A stretch of 64,000 nt of DNA from Trichosphaerium sp. ATCC 40318 (Eukaryota; Discosea; Flabellinia; Trichosidae). Position 1 is the first letter of the stretch. Each line of letters opens with the position of its first letter. The notes beneath the pieces were generated by a model that did not search any database, had not been told where the DNA came from, and saw only the letters and a program-made list of their open reading frames with translations. Location: contig JALMLS010000061.1 in assembly GCA_038496445.1 (NCBI GenBank), positions 62,001-126,000 of the forward strand, given 5' to 3'. The translations under genes and the position numbers were made by a program. Shown piece after piece: positions 34,945 through 46,401 of the stretch.

Positions 34945-36709
34945 TCAGATAGGAGCATCCAATGCAGTGTAAGACACATGGTTATTGCGCTCATCACGAT
35001 AGAGAGGATTCAAAAAGTCTTCATAGTATGAAGGTGTAACGTTCATCGGGTCGAGGTTGTAAGGCGAATATTGCAACATATCATTGTGTTGAGGTGCTGT
35101 GGCTGTTGGTACTGTAGCGTAGTAAGGAGCGGGTAAATCAGAACCATATTGCATAGAGTTACTTTCATGAGAGTAAGCGTATACACTCAGTCCGCATCTA
35201 AAAGAAAAACTTAGAAGACTTCAAAAAAAAAACCGACAAATTGATATGTTTTGAAAAAAAAGGAATTGTTTTCGGAGAAGACCGAAAAGACTTATATTAA
35301 CGAAGAGAATAACTTACGGCCAAGACTGAGAAGCATTGTGTTGCAGTGGAGGTACATCTTCTTGCTTAATCATCAACTCGTCTTTAAACTCTTGTGGTTC
35401 ATACTTCATAACAATATCTTCTTCATCAGTTTCCGAAATTATCTCCTCTTCCATAGAAGCTCGTGGTGAGTACGTCTCAGACCAATCAGAGTCAACTGAT
35501 ATAGTACGGCCACGTCTGTTTTCTTGTGGGAAAAAGTCGGTATTTTCGAAACACGTTGGTAGTTCGCTCATGCTAATGCTTATGCGTCTTCTTTTGGCAG
35601 GAGAAGGTGGTTCTGTCTTAAGTGCGCTTTTACTTCGGCGTTTTTGCCGAAGCTTCTTAGTCTTGCGCTTAGACCCGTCGCGTTGTTCGACTAGACGCTT
35701 TAGGGTGGAATTCCAATGATTTTTGATGGCGTTAGCTGGTCTTCCGGCTAAAAGCTTCGAAATGCACGTCCACTGATTACCAAGCCTCGAGTGTGCTTCG
35801 ATAATGATGTCATCCTCCTAAAATCTTTGTCAGGTCGCATTCCGTATTGAACGAAAAAATCATTCGATAAAAAAAACGCATTTGATAACGAAAACAAATA
35901 CAACACCGGCATTTAAGTCCGTAACCCCAAAAAGGAAAGAATTTGCCAAGTTTAAAAAATACTCTTTTGTAGTTTTAGTAAGAGGGTTTTTTGTCACATC
36001 TATCGGATGAATGTATACATACCTCCTTTGTCCAAGCCTCTTTACGGACTTCAGGCGATAAATGATTAAACCAACGTTCACGGCATTGTTTACCTAACAA
36101 ACATGATTAGGAGCAATATTTACATGATTTCGACGCGTTTGATAAGACTTTAAACGTTATCTAACAAAAAAGTTTTTTTTTGTGAAACCTTGTCTTTTTG
36201 TTTTATTTTTGAACCACTGCTGGATTACGTGTAGTTTTATGCGTTTGCGTACCCATTCTAACCTTTCCTTGTAACGCCATTTGGCATGCGATTGCGCTCC
36301 AGTCTCGTGGGCCGAATTCACTCACCAAGTTGCCTAGTATTTCATCTTCCTATAGTTTTGATTATTAGTGAGTATGTGCAGTAGTATTTTTAAATATGAG
36401 AGGTGTGAGATTGAACTACGCGAAAAGAAATGGGCGTGTTTTTTTTTATAAATCGCGAACACATGTGTTTGAGCGATTGAATGTTCACAAACAAATACAA
36501 AAACAACAGCGTACGTGTTTCTTCCATGGACCTTTGACCAATTGAGGGTGAGTTTTATTTTTCAAAGCTTGCGCAAGCTCCTTGTGATGATCAATTGAGG
36601 GCGCTCTAGGCCTGTAATCCTAAACGGCTTTAGTTAGTACATGAGACGAAAACACCAATCTTTTCGGCTTCAACAAGTTGAAAAGTAAGAAAACTGCGTC
36701 AGATAGCAT
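34945..36709 (-). CDS. R2R3-type MYB transcription factor
   Basis: A start at 36,709 ([17 protein letters not shown]) is plausible but not certain. The first MYB repeat is split: VKGPWKKH | [20 protein letters not shown], then | [20 protein letters not shown]. The second is [20 protein letters not shown] with the recognition helix [18 protein letters not shown]. These match the c-Myb/MYB3R DNA-binding repeats, with the Trp spacing conserved. A basic stretch follows ([18 protein letters not shown]), then an acidic segment and, in the last exon, a Pro/Tyr/Asn-rich tail ([20 protein letters not shown]) that could be an activation region. It is a nuclear factor recognising MYB-type sites; c-Myb relatives often regulate cell-cycle or differentiation genes. 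Stop TGA at 34,945. Confidence 0.9.
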
Positions 36710-37796
36710 GCGCAACACTTTGTTAAACACATCAGTGGGCATCTATCAAAACGTGACAAGAAAGGCCGTTAAGCTCCAAAACAAACTTGTTTGCGCTAGT
36801 AAAGTTTACAAATGTAAATAAAACGACACGCGAAGTGTTTTTTATGAGTTCCACCGCTGATTTGTTTTTTTTGTTTTAACAGCGAAATTTCTACAAAACA
36901 AACGTACGTCATCGTTAGTGCGTGGGTTTGGTGCACTTTTTGAACGTTTGCTACTTCTTGTTTTTGTTTTGTTTGAAGCCATTTGTACGGAATTGTATGT
37001 TGGTTATAAAGGATTGTATAGTAGAAAACCTATTGTAAAGCTTTGTTTTTATGTTTCTCAAGCTCTCTCTGTGTAGTGGTTAACGCTCTTTTGTATTTTT
37101 ATGAATTTTATTTTAGTGTGGCGTTTCACTTTTGGAAAAAAACCTGACTTTACACTGATATGGACAACTCGTAGTATTTCATAACCGCTTGGTCATGATA
37201 AACGCGTTTTTGGAAAAAAGTCGTTTTAAAATGAAAAAAAACGATCGTACAAAAAAAAAGATTCTAAACACTGTTGTCATGCATATAAATAGTATTTGAC
37301 AGCGTATCACAAGCATTTAATTCGAAAGTTCAAAAACTATTTCAAAACTCTTGTTTTAGCGACATTTTTTTGACTCCACTATCTGTTTCGGGTAACTAGT
37401 CTCAAATAGCTATTAAAAGACATTTTATTAATACCTTGGTGCAACTCGCGCTAACAAAAATACGCCTTGTAATACTTTCCAAACTTGGTCCAAGTGCTAT
37501 AACTAACTCTAAAAACACTCCGTAGGCACGTACACGCGGTTTTGTAAAAAAAAAAACTCGTATAATTATCGGCGTTCGTAAAAAATAGCGCTATCCTGAT
37601 TTGTGTGTATTAGCAAACCCTTAAATAAACTCCTAGAACACACTACCATACCTTTAAGATTAAAACTAAGTCGTTTTTGAAAACGAAAAGAGTAATACTA
37701 ACGAGTTAAAGACGAAACACGAAAACAAAAAAAGCGCAAAGAAAATTGTTTTTTTGTTGTTGTTTGTTTACCTGTTCTTTATTAAGAAAACGGACA
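36710..37796. other. Intergenic region with a dispersed repeat
   Basis: No gene seen. It holds a repeat (37,076-37,203) also present in an intron near 58,702-58,811. Notably this stretch and its neighbours (about 34,640-40,910) have no CACGTG, unlike the rest of the window. Confidence 0.5.
37076..37203 (+). repeat. Dispersed non-coding repeat, copy 1
   Basis: Shares with 58,702-58,811, in the same orientation, GTGGTTAACGCTCT, then a TGGCGTTTCA...TTGGAAAAAA block, ACTGATATGGAC, and GTAGTATTTCATAACCGCTT followed by TCATGATAAA. No coding potential. The copies differ by small indels. Confidence 0.75.
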
Positions 37797-39866
37797 CTAT
37801 GTACGCCTCAGGGAGTTATAGTCAGGTGCTATAGACTCTCCTAGGCCGTATAAAACGCCTAAAAATTTATCATCATCTATACAATCTTCGAAATACTCCC
37901 TTCGCATAGCGAAGAATGTGTCCAGAGTAAGCAAACTGTCACTACCAGCTTGATGTTGTGGTCCTATACGCTCAACCTATAAAAAACATCAACAAGCAAT
38001 TCCACAAAAACCAAAAACAAAAAAAATCGATTGGATTTTTTTCAACCTGCTTTGTATTTTTTTTTTCTGTAACACTGTTTTTCAGTTACTATTAGAATTA
38101 TTTATGCGTGTTTTTATAGAAAGAATACATTTTGAAGCAGTGAAGACGAAGATTTTGATTTTTTTTTTTTTTGTCAAAAGTCCGAAAAACGCTCCAAAAA
38201 GTATCTTCGACTAAACAGTTGTGTACACTATCATGTGCAACAACGCTTAAAAAAAGTCTGTAGCTGTAACTCCTTATCGGGAATATACCCTAACTACAAA
38301 TACTGCAAAAAACGGCGACTGAACAAATAAAAGATCGCAATTGTGAACCGATTTAGTATTTGCAAAAAAAACCAAAAAAAAGCAGTTTAGGAGTTTTGGA
38401 TTGATCACGATTTATCAGGTAAGTTCTTAGTTTAATATAGCATCAAATGATGCTATATTTTATGAATATTAAAGAAACTTATCAAAAAATGTATTTAGGA
38501 GGTAACAGAGATGTAAAAAAGCGGAGATCTTTTTTGTCATTTATGAAAAAAAATTGTAAAAAGAACGCACTGAAAGTGTATCTGCTAGGTCCTGTAGTCC
38601 TCCTTTTAGATTTTTACAGCTTTTCATGAGGTACTTCATATCATAAATGCGTTGAAAGTATGTTTTAGTATCCTCAAAAAATTTCTCCTCTGTTGCTGGT
38701 AATGGCTTGTTTGTCAATACTTTCAAAAGATACCTATTGATTTATGTGAGTCACATAATTTTTTTCGATGTTTCAAAGGAAATTAAAAAAAATCAACCTC
38801 CGCCGTTATCGCAAGTAGAAACACAAAAAAAAAAGATTCACTTCGTAGTGGAATTCTTCTTTTAAATTAATTTAGTATTCTTGTACCAGAAACGTGTAAA
38901 ACATTACAAAAAAATGCCAGAAAATAATAAGAAAACATTTTGACATATTCAAGTCAAATGACATTTTGTTTTTTTCATCGTGTACAATTCAAATCGTTTA
39001 AATTCTTCACTTTGTTTTTCCCCCGCCCTTGTAAGTACTGCTTTTATAAGATAAATAAACTACAAGGCATTTCTGTGGCGTGGGGGAAAAAACAAGTAGA
39101 GAATTTGAGCGATTTGACTGGTGCGTTTAAATAAATCAGTTCTTACCCAAAATCATATCCAGAATGAAAAGAAATCCAATTAACATCATTAAATAGTACA
39201 ATACCGGATTGAATCATCAATTCAGCAAAACACTCTGTATCAATACCATACTCTGACATTCGATCAAAATTAATGCCAGAATGTGTCAGCAAGTCTATAG
39301 AGTCCTGTGCATACATATCCTCGCTAAAATGTTGTTAATTAAAACAAAAGACACAAACGAACGCTATTTGTAATTCCTGCGTTTAAAAATGAGCGTACGA
39401 CGCTCTTTTAGTGTTGTTTAGGCGATAAAAGATATAGTTTGTGATGAATAAAGCGTTTTCGGCTTTATCGTGGATAACAGTGTAGAATCGTATTTAAACA
39501 TTGTGCACGTACCCTATATCAAATTTAAAGTTAAACTGCCATGTTGATACACCTTTGGGTGTATTTCCTTCGCCGTCCGAGAACGTTAATCCAAGTTGTA
39601 TAATTTTTAGTAGATCTACATTACATCGTAGTGTTTGGTAGTGATAGTCTGAGTTGTTTTTAAAGCTACCAACTGGTCGGGCAACTACACCTGGAAATTC
39701 TGTGTCCTGTATTCATTATTTAGGCGATTTTGCCAATGTGGCACAGTTTAAGATGGTTTTTGGTGCGAACCATGGCAATATAAGGATAATCCTCAACCAC
39801 ATCGTATATTTTTCTAAATTCATCTTCTAGGTTCTCCTGCCACACATCCAGTATTTGGTCGCACAT
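37797..39866 (-). CDS. CNOT7: CCR4-NOT deadenylase subunit Caf1/CNOT7
   Basis: ATG 39,866 ([20 protein letters not shown]) to TAG 37,797, about five exons. The DEDD nuclease core is intact: [17 protein letters not shown] gives the first Asp-Glu pair, [19 protein letters not shown] follows, then [17 protein letters not shown] with the next Asp, and [20 protein letters not shown] with the last. Family blocks TWQFNFKFD and [16 protein letters not shown] are also clear. The protein shortens mRNA poly(A) tails as the catalytic partner of Ccr4 on the Not1 scaffold in the cytoplasm. The C-terminus is short ([13 protein letters not shown]), close to the family minimum. Introns here are longer than elsewhere, one of several hundred bases between about 38,550 and 37,980. 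Confidence 0.95.
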
Positions 39867-40023
39867 TTTTACGTTGTTTTTGTTCTTACGCTCTTGAATT
39901 TGTTTTGAGGTAAGTCCTGCAGTGCTTGAGTGCTCGTTGGTGTGATTGGCACTTACTTACTTGATTTTACTGGACCGTAACGTGTTGCAAAATTATTATA
40001 CATTACCTGGATACCATCACACT

Positions 40024-40739
40024 ATGGCGCTACTAGCGAAGGACCAAGTGCAAAGCATATTTTCTAAATTAACGTACAGTAATTTAACGGATGTTATGGC
40101 TGCAATCGAGCAAAAAGATCTGTACGCGTATATTAAGAGCTATGTGCGAAGTCTTAGCTCCTAAAGAATAGTTATTGTGGCGTTTGGAATCGATTGGTGT
40201 ATGCCAACTACTAAAATGTGCGTTCCAAGCGCGGTTACAAAGAGTAGCGCGTGTAGCGTATTTGGCTTGTTTTTTTTGACTAACGATTGTTAAGGATTAA
40301 AGTGGTGTCGGCGCAAGGTCACAAGCGTGCTGCTAATAAAAACGTCAAAGTTAAGGTGTTTGCAATTAACCAAGAAGAGAATGCAGCATTTTGCAAAAAA
40401 GTGGGCATTATAGGTACCTACGCGATTGCCATTAACCCTACTGCGCCACATATAACTTATTATCTATCAGCTGGTTGTCCAGTCGTAATGGTTTACATTG
40501 GACGAGTAAGTTGTGAATTTGAGCGTACTGGTTGGCCAGACTCACCTAAACTAGTAGCACCTTTGAATAAATGGTACCAGAACGCTCTCAAAGAAACAAC
40601 AAAAAAAGTTTTGACATTTCGTTAATTGTTTTAATTTTTACTGTTTTACAGGCAAGCAGAGGCACTCGTAAGTGCTGCTGTTGCGGCTCAGAAATCAGGA
40701 ACATATAGGCTATCAGCTGACGAAATATTGAATCCATGA
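40024..40739 (+). CDS. Unidentified conserved-looking spliced gene
   Basis: A possible start is the ATG at 40,024 (MALLAKDQVQSIFSKL). After unresolved splicing around 40,070-40,290, a clear coding exon gives GHKRAANKNVKVKVFAINQE, AAFCKKVGIIGTYAIAINPT and GCPVVMVYIGRVSCEFERTG. An intron near 40,580-40,651 leads to a last exon ending QKSGTYRLSADEILNP at TGA 40,737. The exon reads like a globular alpha/beta protein but I cannot name it. It starts about 160 nt from Caf1, head to head, and converges on frataxin. Confidence 0.5.
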
Positions 40740-40769
40740 GAAGCCGTTAAATACAGATAAGAGAATGAG

Positions 40770-41389
40770 TTATTCAATTTTAACTTCTTGGTTAAAATGT
40801 CCTCCAAGCTCAGATTCTAATAAGCCTAGAAACGAGTGTCCATCGCGTGTATTGTACCATGCCTTCTTTTCTGGATTCCAACTGTATCGTTTTGGGCCAC
40901 TAATACGATAATAAGCACGTGGTGTCGTATTTGAGTTGTAAATAAGTAAATACGATGAAATCGATTGAATTCACTGCTTAACGCCTTGAAATGCGCCCGG
41001 TGTTGCTTGTAAATATAAAATAAGTTTCTGTACCTGAATGGTGATGAAAGCCATATTTGTTTATTTGGTCCTTGTTTATTTATGACATAGGTACCTTTTT
41101 CACCTAAGCACAGCTCTACGACGCCTTCTGAAGGTTCGTTTACTTCAAAATTGCTGTCAATATCTTCAAATGCTTCGCATACGCCTGTAATTTGGCTAAT
41201 TGTCTCATTGGCTACGTTATGGAACTGTGTGTCTGATTCAAAGCCGCCTTCTTTTCTATTATGGATTTAACACCTTAAAAATGGCCTAAATACGCACGAA
41301 ACACAATAATAACGTGTAGGTTTTGTAATTGTTCTACATTGTACTTGTTTTCGCTGTGAAACGCGCGGATTCAGGACTGCACGCCACAT
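40770..41389 (-). CDS. FXN: Frataxin, mitochondrial iron-sulfur cluster assembly
   Basis: ATG 41,389 opens a basic, hydroxylated presequence (MWRAVLNPRVSQRKQVQCRT) typical of mitochondrial import. Three exons join with phase-consistent introns: SKEGGFESDTQFHNVANETI, an acidic helix (VCEAFEDIDSNFEVNEPSEG), then the diagnostic sheet LCLGEKGTYVINKQGPNKQI and WLSSPFSGPKRYSWNPEKKA, and the final helix DGHSFLGLLESELGGHF. The second intron (about 130 nt) contains a CACGTG. Frataxin regulates cysteine desulfurase Nfs1/Isd11/Iscu in the matrix. The acidic ridge of helix 1 and the WLSSPxSGPKRY motif are present, so the gene is probably functional. Confidence 0.96.
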
Positions 41390-41807
41390 GATGCAGTTTA
41401 CAACCTGTACTTAGTCTACTTATCATTTTTATTTGCTTGACTACGCCAGAACTTGTGTTGTTTTTTGATGGCTAGTCTTGGTATGGATATTGCGGACACC
41501 ACTAAGCAAGTTTCCAGGTTGTTCTAACAACTATTACTCAGCAAATAGTAAGTACGCGTGACAAAGAATGACAGGCGTGTGGTCACGTGTCTCCCTTCAA
41601 TATGCGATATGATAACAAAGCTACAAGATACACTGGAAGTTGAGAAGTGTGCACATTTCAGAAGACGTGAGTATGCTGAAAAGTTGTATGGAGGTAACAA
41701 TAGTTATGCTGATAACTATTGAAGCTTGTATTTCTACGACTGACACTTGAGAATTGATAATGGTAACAGGTACGTTACATTAGCATAGTTGTGTTGAAGC
41801 TCATTTA

Positions 41808-42015
41808 GTACCGTGGTTTTTCGTGCAAGACAAATAAACCAGATTTAGAATGGTAACACCCATTTAAGGGAAAACGACAAACATCCCAATGAATGTAATA
41901 TGTCAGTATGAAATAGAGGTACAGAATGGAATACGTTTTAGGTTATTTTCTGGATTAGGTTGTTATCTGGTTTAGGAAAGCGGAAAACGTACTTAAATAC
42001 TCTTAAAACCTAACA
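41808..42015 (+). promoter_or_regulatory. Upstream region conserved with 14,466-14,700
   Basis: Near-identical, in inverted orientation, to the DNA before the decayed gene at 14.2 kb. It includes GGTTATTTTCTGGATTAGGT and the last 40 bases before the ATG. Confidence 0.6.
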
Positions 42016-42367
42016 ATGCAACTCCTATCTGTTCTCTCCTTTTCACTTATCGTACAAGGCGGATCTTGGAATCACGGCGCTGAATATCATTGCCCAGACC
42101 TACCTGGTAGAACTTGGCAAACAACTCACATTATTACACCAATACAATACCATTCGTACGAATCGCTTGATGTATACATTCGATACCAATTTAGTTTGCT
42201 ACTATGACAATGGATATGTTTGGACGACACCAGTAGATGTATACGCTGCGTCTGTTCAACCAGGTGCAAGCGGTGTATGGGCTTACTCTCATGGTCTCGG
42301 TGATAACGTTCACAAAGTCACTTGGTGTGCTATTGACAGAGTACAATGTAGAATTGGTCTAGATTAG
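42016..42367 (+). pseudogene. Small secreted-type gene, copy B (frameshifted)
   Basis: ATG 42,016 (MQLLSVLSFSLIVQGGSWNH) gives a signal-peptide-like start and the block HCPDLPGRTWQTTHIITPI. The homologous reading then moves to another frame near 42,165: DTNLVCYYDNGYVWTTPVDV, SVQPGASGVWAYSHGLGDNV and a TAG at 42,365. I tried the obvious GTACG intron between them and it does not restore the frame, so a single-base shift is likelier. Compared with the copy at 14.2 kb, the ATG is retained. The family is not recognised. Confidence 0.6.
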
Positions 42368-43569
42368 AAGAAACCACACTGATTGTTTGTCCAATAAAAT
42401 GTATTTGTCTCAAAACACTTACTTACATTGTTCGCTCTTGTAAATTAACTTCATGTTGTGAAATTTCTCCATGACCCGGATTATCGATACTCACATTTTT
42501 TGCTTGTATTTGTTCATCACTGAGCATTCACTCACTACATTGTAATAATTATTTGATTTATTTGATAGCGTTTCATCAAATATGAAGTATGGGAATTTTT
42601 TAGGTTATGACGAACTGAAAAATGGGATTATCAAAACTTGATTAATCAAGTGAAACGTTTTCCGATCTGCGCATAGCCTTGATTAAACGCTTACCCTATC
42701 GCTACTCTAGATTTGGACAAAGTCGGTGATTTCACTACACGAAGTCATTTTAAAGTTAAAGCAGTATCTGTGCAGACAATTAGAAAGCGATATCAACTAG
42801 CATTCTCTCAAGAATGGTCAAAAAAAGGTGATTTTCAATGAACAAATAATCTCGATACTGACGGCTTTGTGAATGTGCTCAAAATACTGTAAAACTACGT
42901 ACGAAGTGCTGTATGTGTTTTTCAAAATAAGAGAAACGCATTCATGAATTATTCCGGGGAAGTCGTTTTCCGGATGAAAACGCTCATTGTGTGGGGTAAG
43001 AGTAGATGGTGCAACCCATTCCATTCTGCCGTTGAGTTCACTCATTTCGAAAGGCGGTGAATTCAATGATAAGCTTGTCTCGTTTGCTCACGCTCAGTAG
43101 CGATATTAATACTAAACTAATCCATAAATTTCGGCCAGAACACAGCAGCTCGGAATTTTTGGAACCAAGGTTATCTTACATTAGTCGTTTTGGTAACATC
43201 TGGCCTCCAAAAATCCCAAGCTGTTTGTGAGCTATTGGTATTTATTCTCGTACATCGGGTCGTAAAGGCTAGCTCGTGGCAATGATACTTGCACTATCTA
43301 CAGGCTTTTTTGTGTTTTTTGATCGTTTTGCTATCTACATTTGCTTGAACTCGTTTTTTTTGAACATGTTCCTAGTACAATTCTGTAATAGCCTAAAGAA
43401 GTCAGAAAAAAAAGCCACGAAATAATGAAAAATACAGTTTCGGATGTGGCACTTCTTTTCACTTCTTTTCTTTTTTTAAGGTGTATCGTTGTTACTGAAG
43501 TGTTGAAAAGAGAAACAAGCGCTTTACAGTGGTAGAGTACTTGATTTTTAAGGTAGGAGAAGGTTATAC
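42368..43569. other. Intergenic region
   Basis: No gene supported. A minus-strand frame at 42,818-43,066 has some coding-like composition but no partners. A short hairpin (AACTTGATTAATCAAGT) lies near 42,637. Confidence 0.4.
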
Positions 43570-46079
43570 TTACAACTGTGTTGAGCGCTTATCATTTGAA
43601 ACAAGAGCATTAAAGTCCCAGTTTTCTTCCGGATAAACATCACCCAATAAATGAGGATAGTACCTCAGAATACCAGAGCCACCAAGTGATCTTATTTGAG
43701 CCATAGAAACCCTGTACCTAAGTAAATAATTAGTAGAGTTACTTGTCTTGGTGTCAGACGGTTCGGTTCGTTCGTAAGAAGAAAATTTCGCAATTTACAA
43801 AAAAAAGCAAGAGCAAGATTGAGTGTTCTAAGCGTATTGAGAGGCTTCAAGCCTGTAAATATACTTCTTTTTAATTTTATGAGCTTGTACGTATTATAAT
43901 GACCAGAATAAAGAAGTTTGATGGGACAGACAATACCACAAGAGATAGTTTTGGGAAAACATGTGAAAAATTGAAATAAAGATTGGTTAGACTTTTTTTC
44001 CAAACTCTTTGCAGAAATTCCTCATGTGAAAGGTTTTAAGCTTACCACTCATTAAGAGAACCAACACCAAGTCTATTTTCAGTATCTTTAACAAACGATA
44101 TTACGTTATCATCGTTAAGCCAAAACCCTCTTGATACATTTTTACAGTTTTTTCTACTTTGCAGTTTTTTACTATTTTTTAGGCGTCTCCTATTGCGTAT
44201 GGTCAGTTGTTTTCTAAGCACTGAGATTAATATCTCACCTTGATTCCAATAATTCCATTTGAGCTTTCGTCTTCCTATCGAAGCATTGGTCTTAGTATAA
44301 AGCGATAGAAACAGCTTTTTGTCAGCAGATTGAAAAATTGTTGGTACCACAAGAATTTTAGCTCTTCTCTCAGGTTTGGATAGTGAATACACAATGCTTT
44401 AGGAAGTGACCCATACCTAGGAATGGGAGTGAGAAAACATATGTTTTAAACACGTGAGCAGAAGTTGGTGCGGAAAGGAAATTTATATTTATTTGGACAT
44501 GGTACCTTGACACAATATCCTTTGCTCCTAATCTCATTACATCATGACTTGAAACATGTTTCCAATCACTTATAGTCTTAAGATCAAGCGTTAAAGCGAT
44601 TTCGTTTAATTTCTCTAAGCTTGAAGGTGCCCTCCTAAGTGGAAAAAATAATTAGAATAACTTTTGGGTTTGACCAAATGGTTTGTGAACGTACACGAAA
44701 AGTGACTCAATCCATTGTTCTTTGGGGTGTATAAACCTAAGAATCTTGTAAAGCGATCCGTGCCTATTGTAAAGAGTAAGATTGAGTGTGATCAAGTATA
44801 TTAAGCCAGCGTAGAAATACGAGAAAAGTTCTGAATCAACATTGCTTTGACTTACTTGTTGAGTAACCAAGCGCCACCAAATCGGTGAATATCTTGCCAT
44901 CGTATATTATACCAATCTTTTACATTCTTTATACCCAGTTCGTCTCCAATTCTATTGAATATCCGACGATGTCTGATACGATCACAACTAGCTGTTCTAA
45001 TATTGTCTAAGGCAATAACTTGATAAAGTATGCGTACTGGAACTTCTGAACTTGCCAGTCATGCTCAGGATATATTGCATTGACTGCATTATATAACGAG
45101 TATTGATACCTAAAATATAACTTAACACGTGCATTTCTGAAAGCAGAAAGAATGGAAAGAAAAAGTAAGAAACTCAATAATTATCCATTAAGAAGTACTT
45201 TGAAAGAACACCACCTCCGTTATAATGTTTTATATCGTCTACTGTTATATTATACCAATCTTGATATTTATCAATAGCTAATTGTGAACTAATCTCATCA
45301 AACTTTGCTCTTTGATTTCTGACGTCATCCCAAAAACCTTGAGGTGCAACTCTACAAAACGAAATATAAGTTCCTCGTCACTTACAACAAAATACAGTAC
45401 GTACTTAAATGCCCATGGTACCCACGGATATTCATGGTATATGATTCTCAACGCATTGTACAATGAACCATTGTAATATCTGTAGAAGAGATTAAAAAAA
45501 ACAAAAAAAAAGAGAACATTCACTACCTATTAATAAATGAACCACCATGTGCCGCTGCTTGCTCAAATGTAATATTATACCAATCACTCCATACACCTAT
45601 GCCCAATATATTACCTATACGGTCTAAACGCCGGCGTTGATTTGAGATATCGGCCCTTTAAGCGAGTTAGTTAAGTTTGATTTTTGCCTTTTTATTGTCA
45701 CATGCCAGTACTTTTGAGGAGCTATCCTACACTTTCAGTTATTCAAATCAAGCTTATGAACCATGTCACGTACTTGAATAAACCCATATCCCATTTATAT
45801 TCAGGGTAGAGAGCTAACAACGTGTAATACAGAGAGTTTTTGTGCCTAAACTAAAGGTTCAAATGGAACTTATTTTTATGTTGGTGATCTTTGCTGTTAC
45901 CTGTTTAAAATCGTTCCACCGCCAAGCTGTTTTACTGCTGACTTGGTTGCGTTGTACCAATCCGATGGTTGGGATATTTGAAGCGCAGGAGCAATAACTG
46001 TATCAAAAAATATCCTCTGGTTGTCTATGACATTCCAGTGGCCGTTTGCTACGCGTATAGAGGTCGGCGAGAATGACAT
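43570..46079 (-). CDS. Protein of tandem W-Y-N/GG repeats
   Basis: ATG 46,079 (MSFSPTSIRVANGHWNVIDN) to TAA 43,570, about ten exons. The protein is a chain of units of about 60 residues with the pattern DWYNxTxxxxxxxGGxxLLxxYxxSLYxxLxxIYPExxW. Examples are PSDWYNATKSAVKQLGGGTI, VWSDWYNITFEQAAAHGGSF, YQDWYNITVDDIKHYNGGGV, VKDWYNIRWQDIHRFGGAWL and MAQIRSLGGSGILRYYP. Introns fall repeatedly right after the GGxxLL core. One central exon (44,400-44,050) is diverged and basic. I know such repeats from unannotated proteins of fungi and protists but no function. The frame is intact throughout, arguing for selection. Confidence 0.75.
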
Positions 46080-46401
46080 GTTACGTATTGCGCCTGATTT
46101 AGTCAAAAAACGGTTATAACGATGTAGTAATGGTCGCGATGAAGAAAAAGAGTGTACAAACGCTGTACGACTCGAAACCTATGAAAAGGCGCTAATCATA
46201 CCACATACCATTTGTTTTGCGTTTTTCGTATCCTAAACGTACAATACATTGCGTACAAACGCTATTGATTATTCTAGTGCGCATTTGATCAAAATCGCGA
46301 GTTTCGCGTTGGTTAGCGTTTAGTAGGAGTACCTAATACTTTGTTCATGCATTTAAGCATGCGAACTTTAAGCGCTCTTTCAACATTTTGGTTCTTTCTG
46401 G
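46080..46401. other. Divergent promoter region
   Basis: About 320 nt between two diverging starts (46,079 minus and 46,402 plus). Both genes probably draw their promoters from here. No CACGTG seen. Confidence 0.45.

Noticed and set aside
40024-40300. Stop-codon reassignment (TAG read through near 40,165)
   Set aside because: TAG ends several clear genes here (Caf1, the UBA kinase, the tandem-SH2 protein), so an unresolved intron is more likely.
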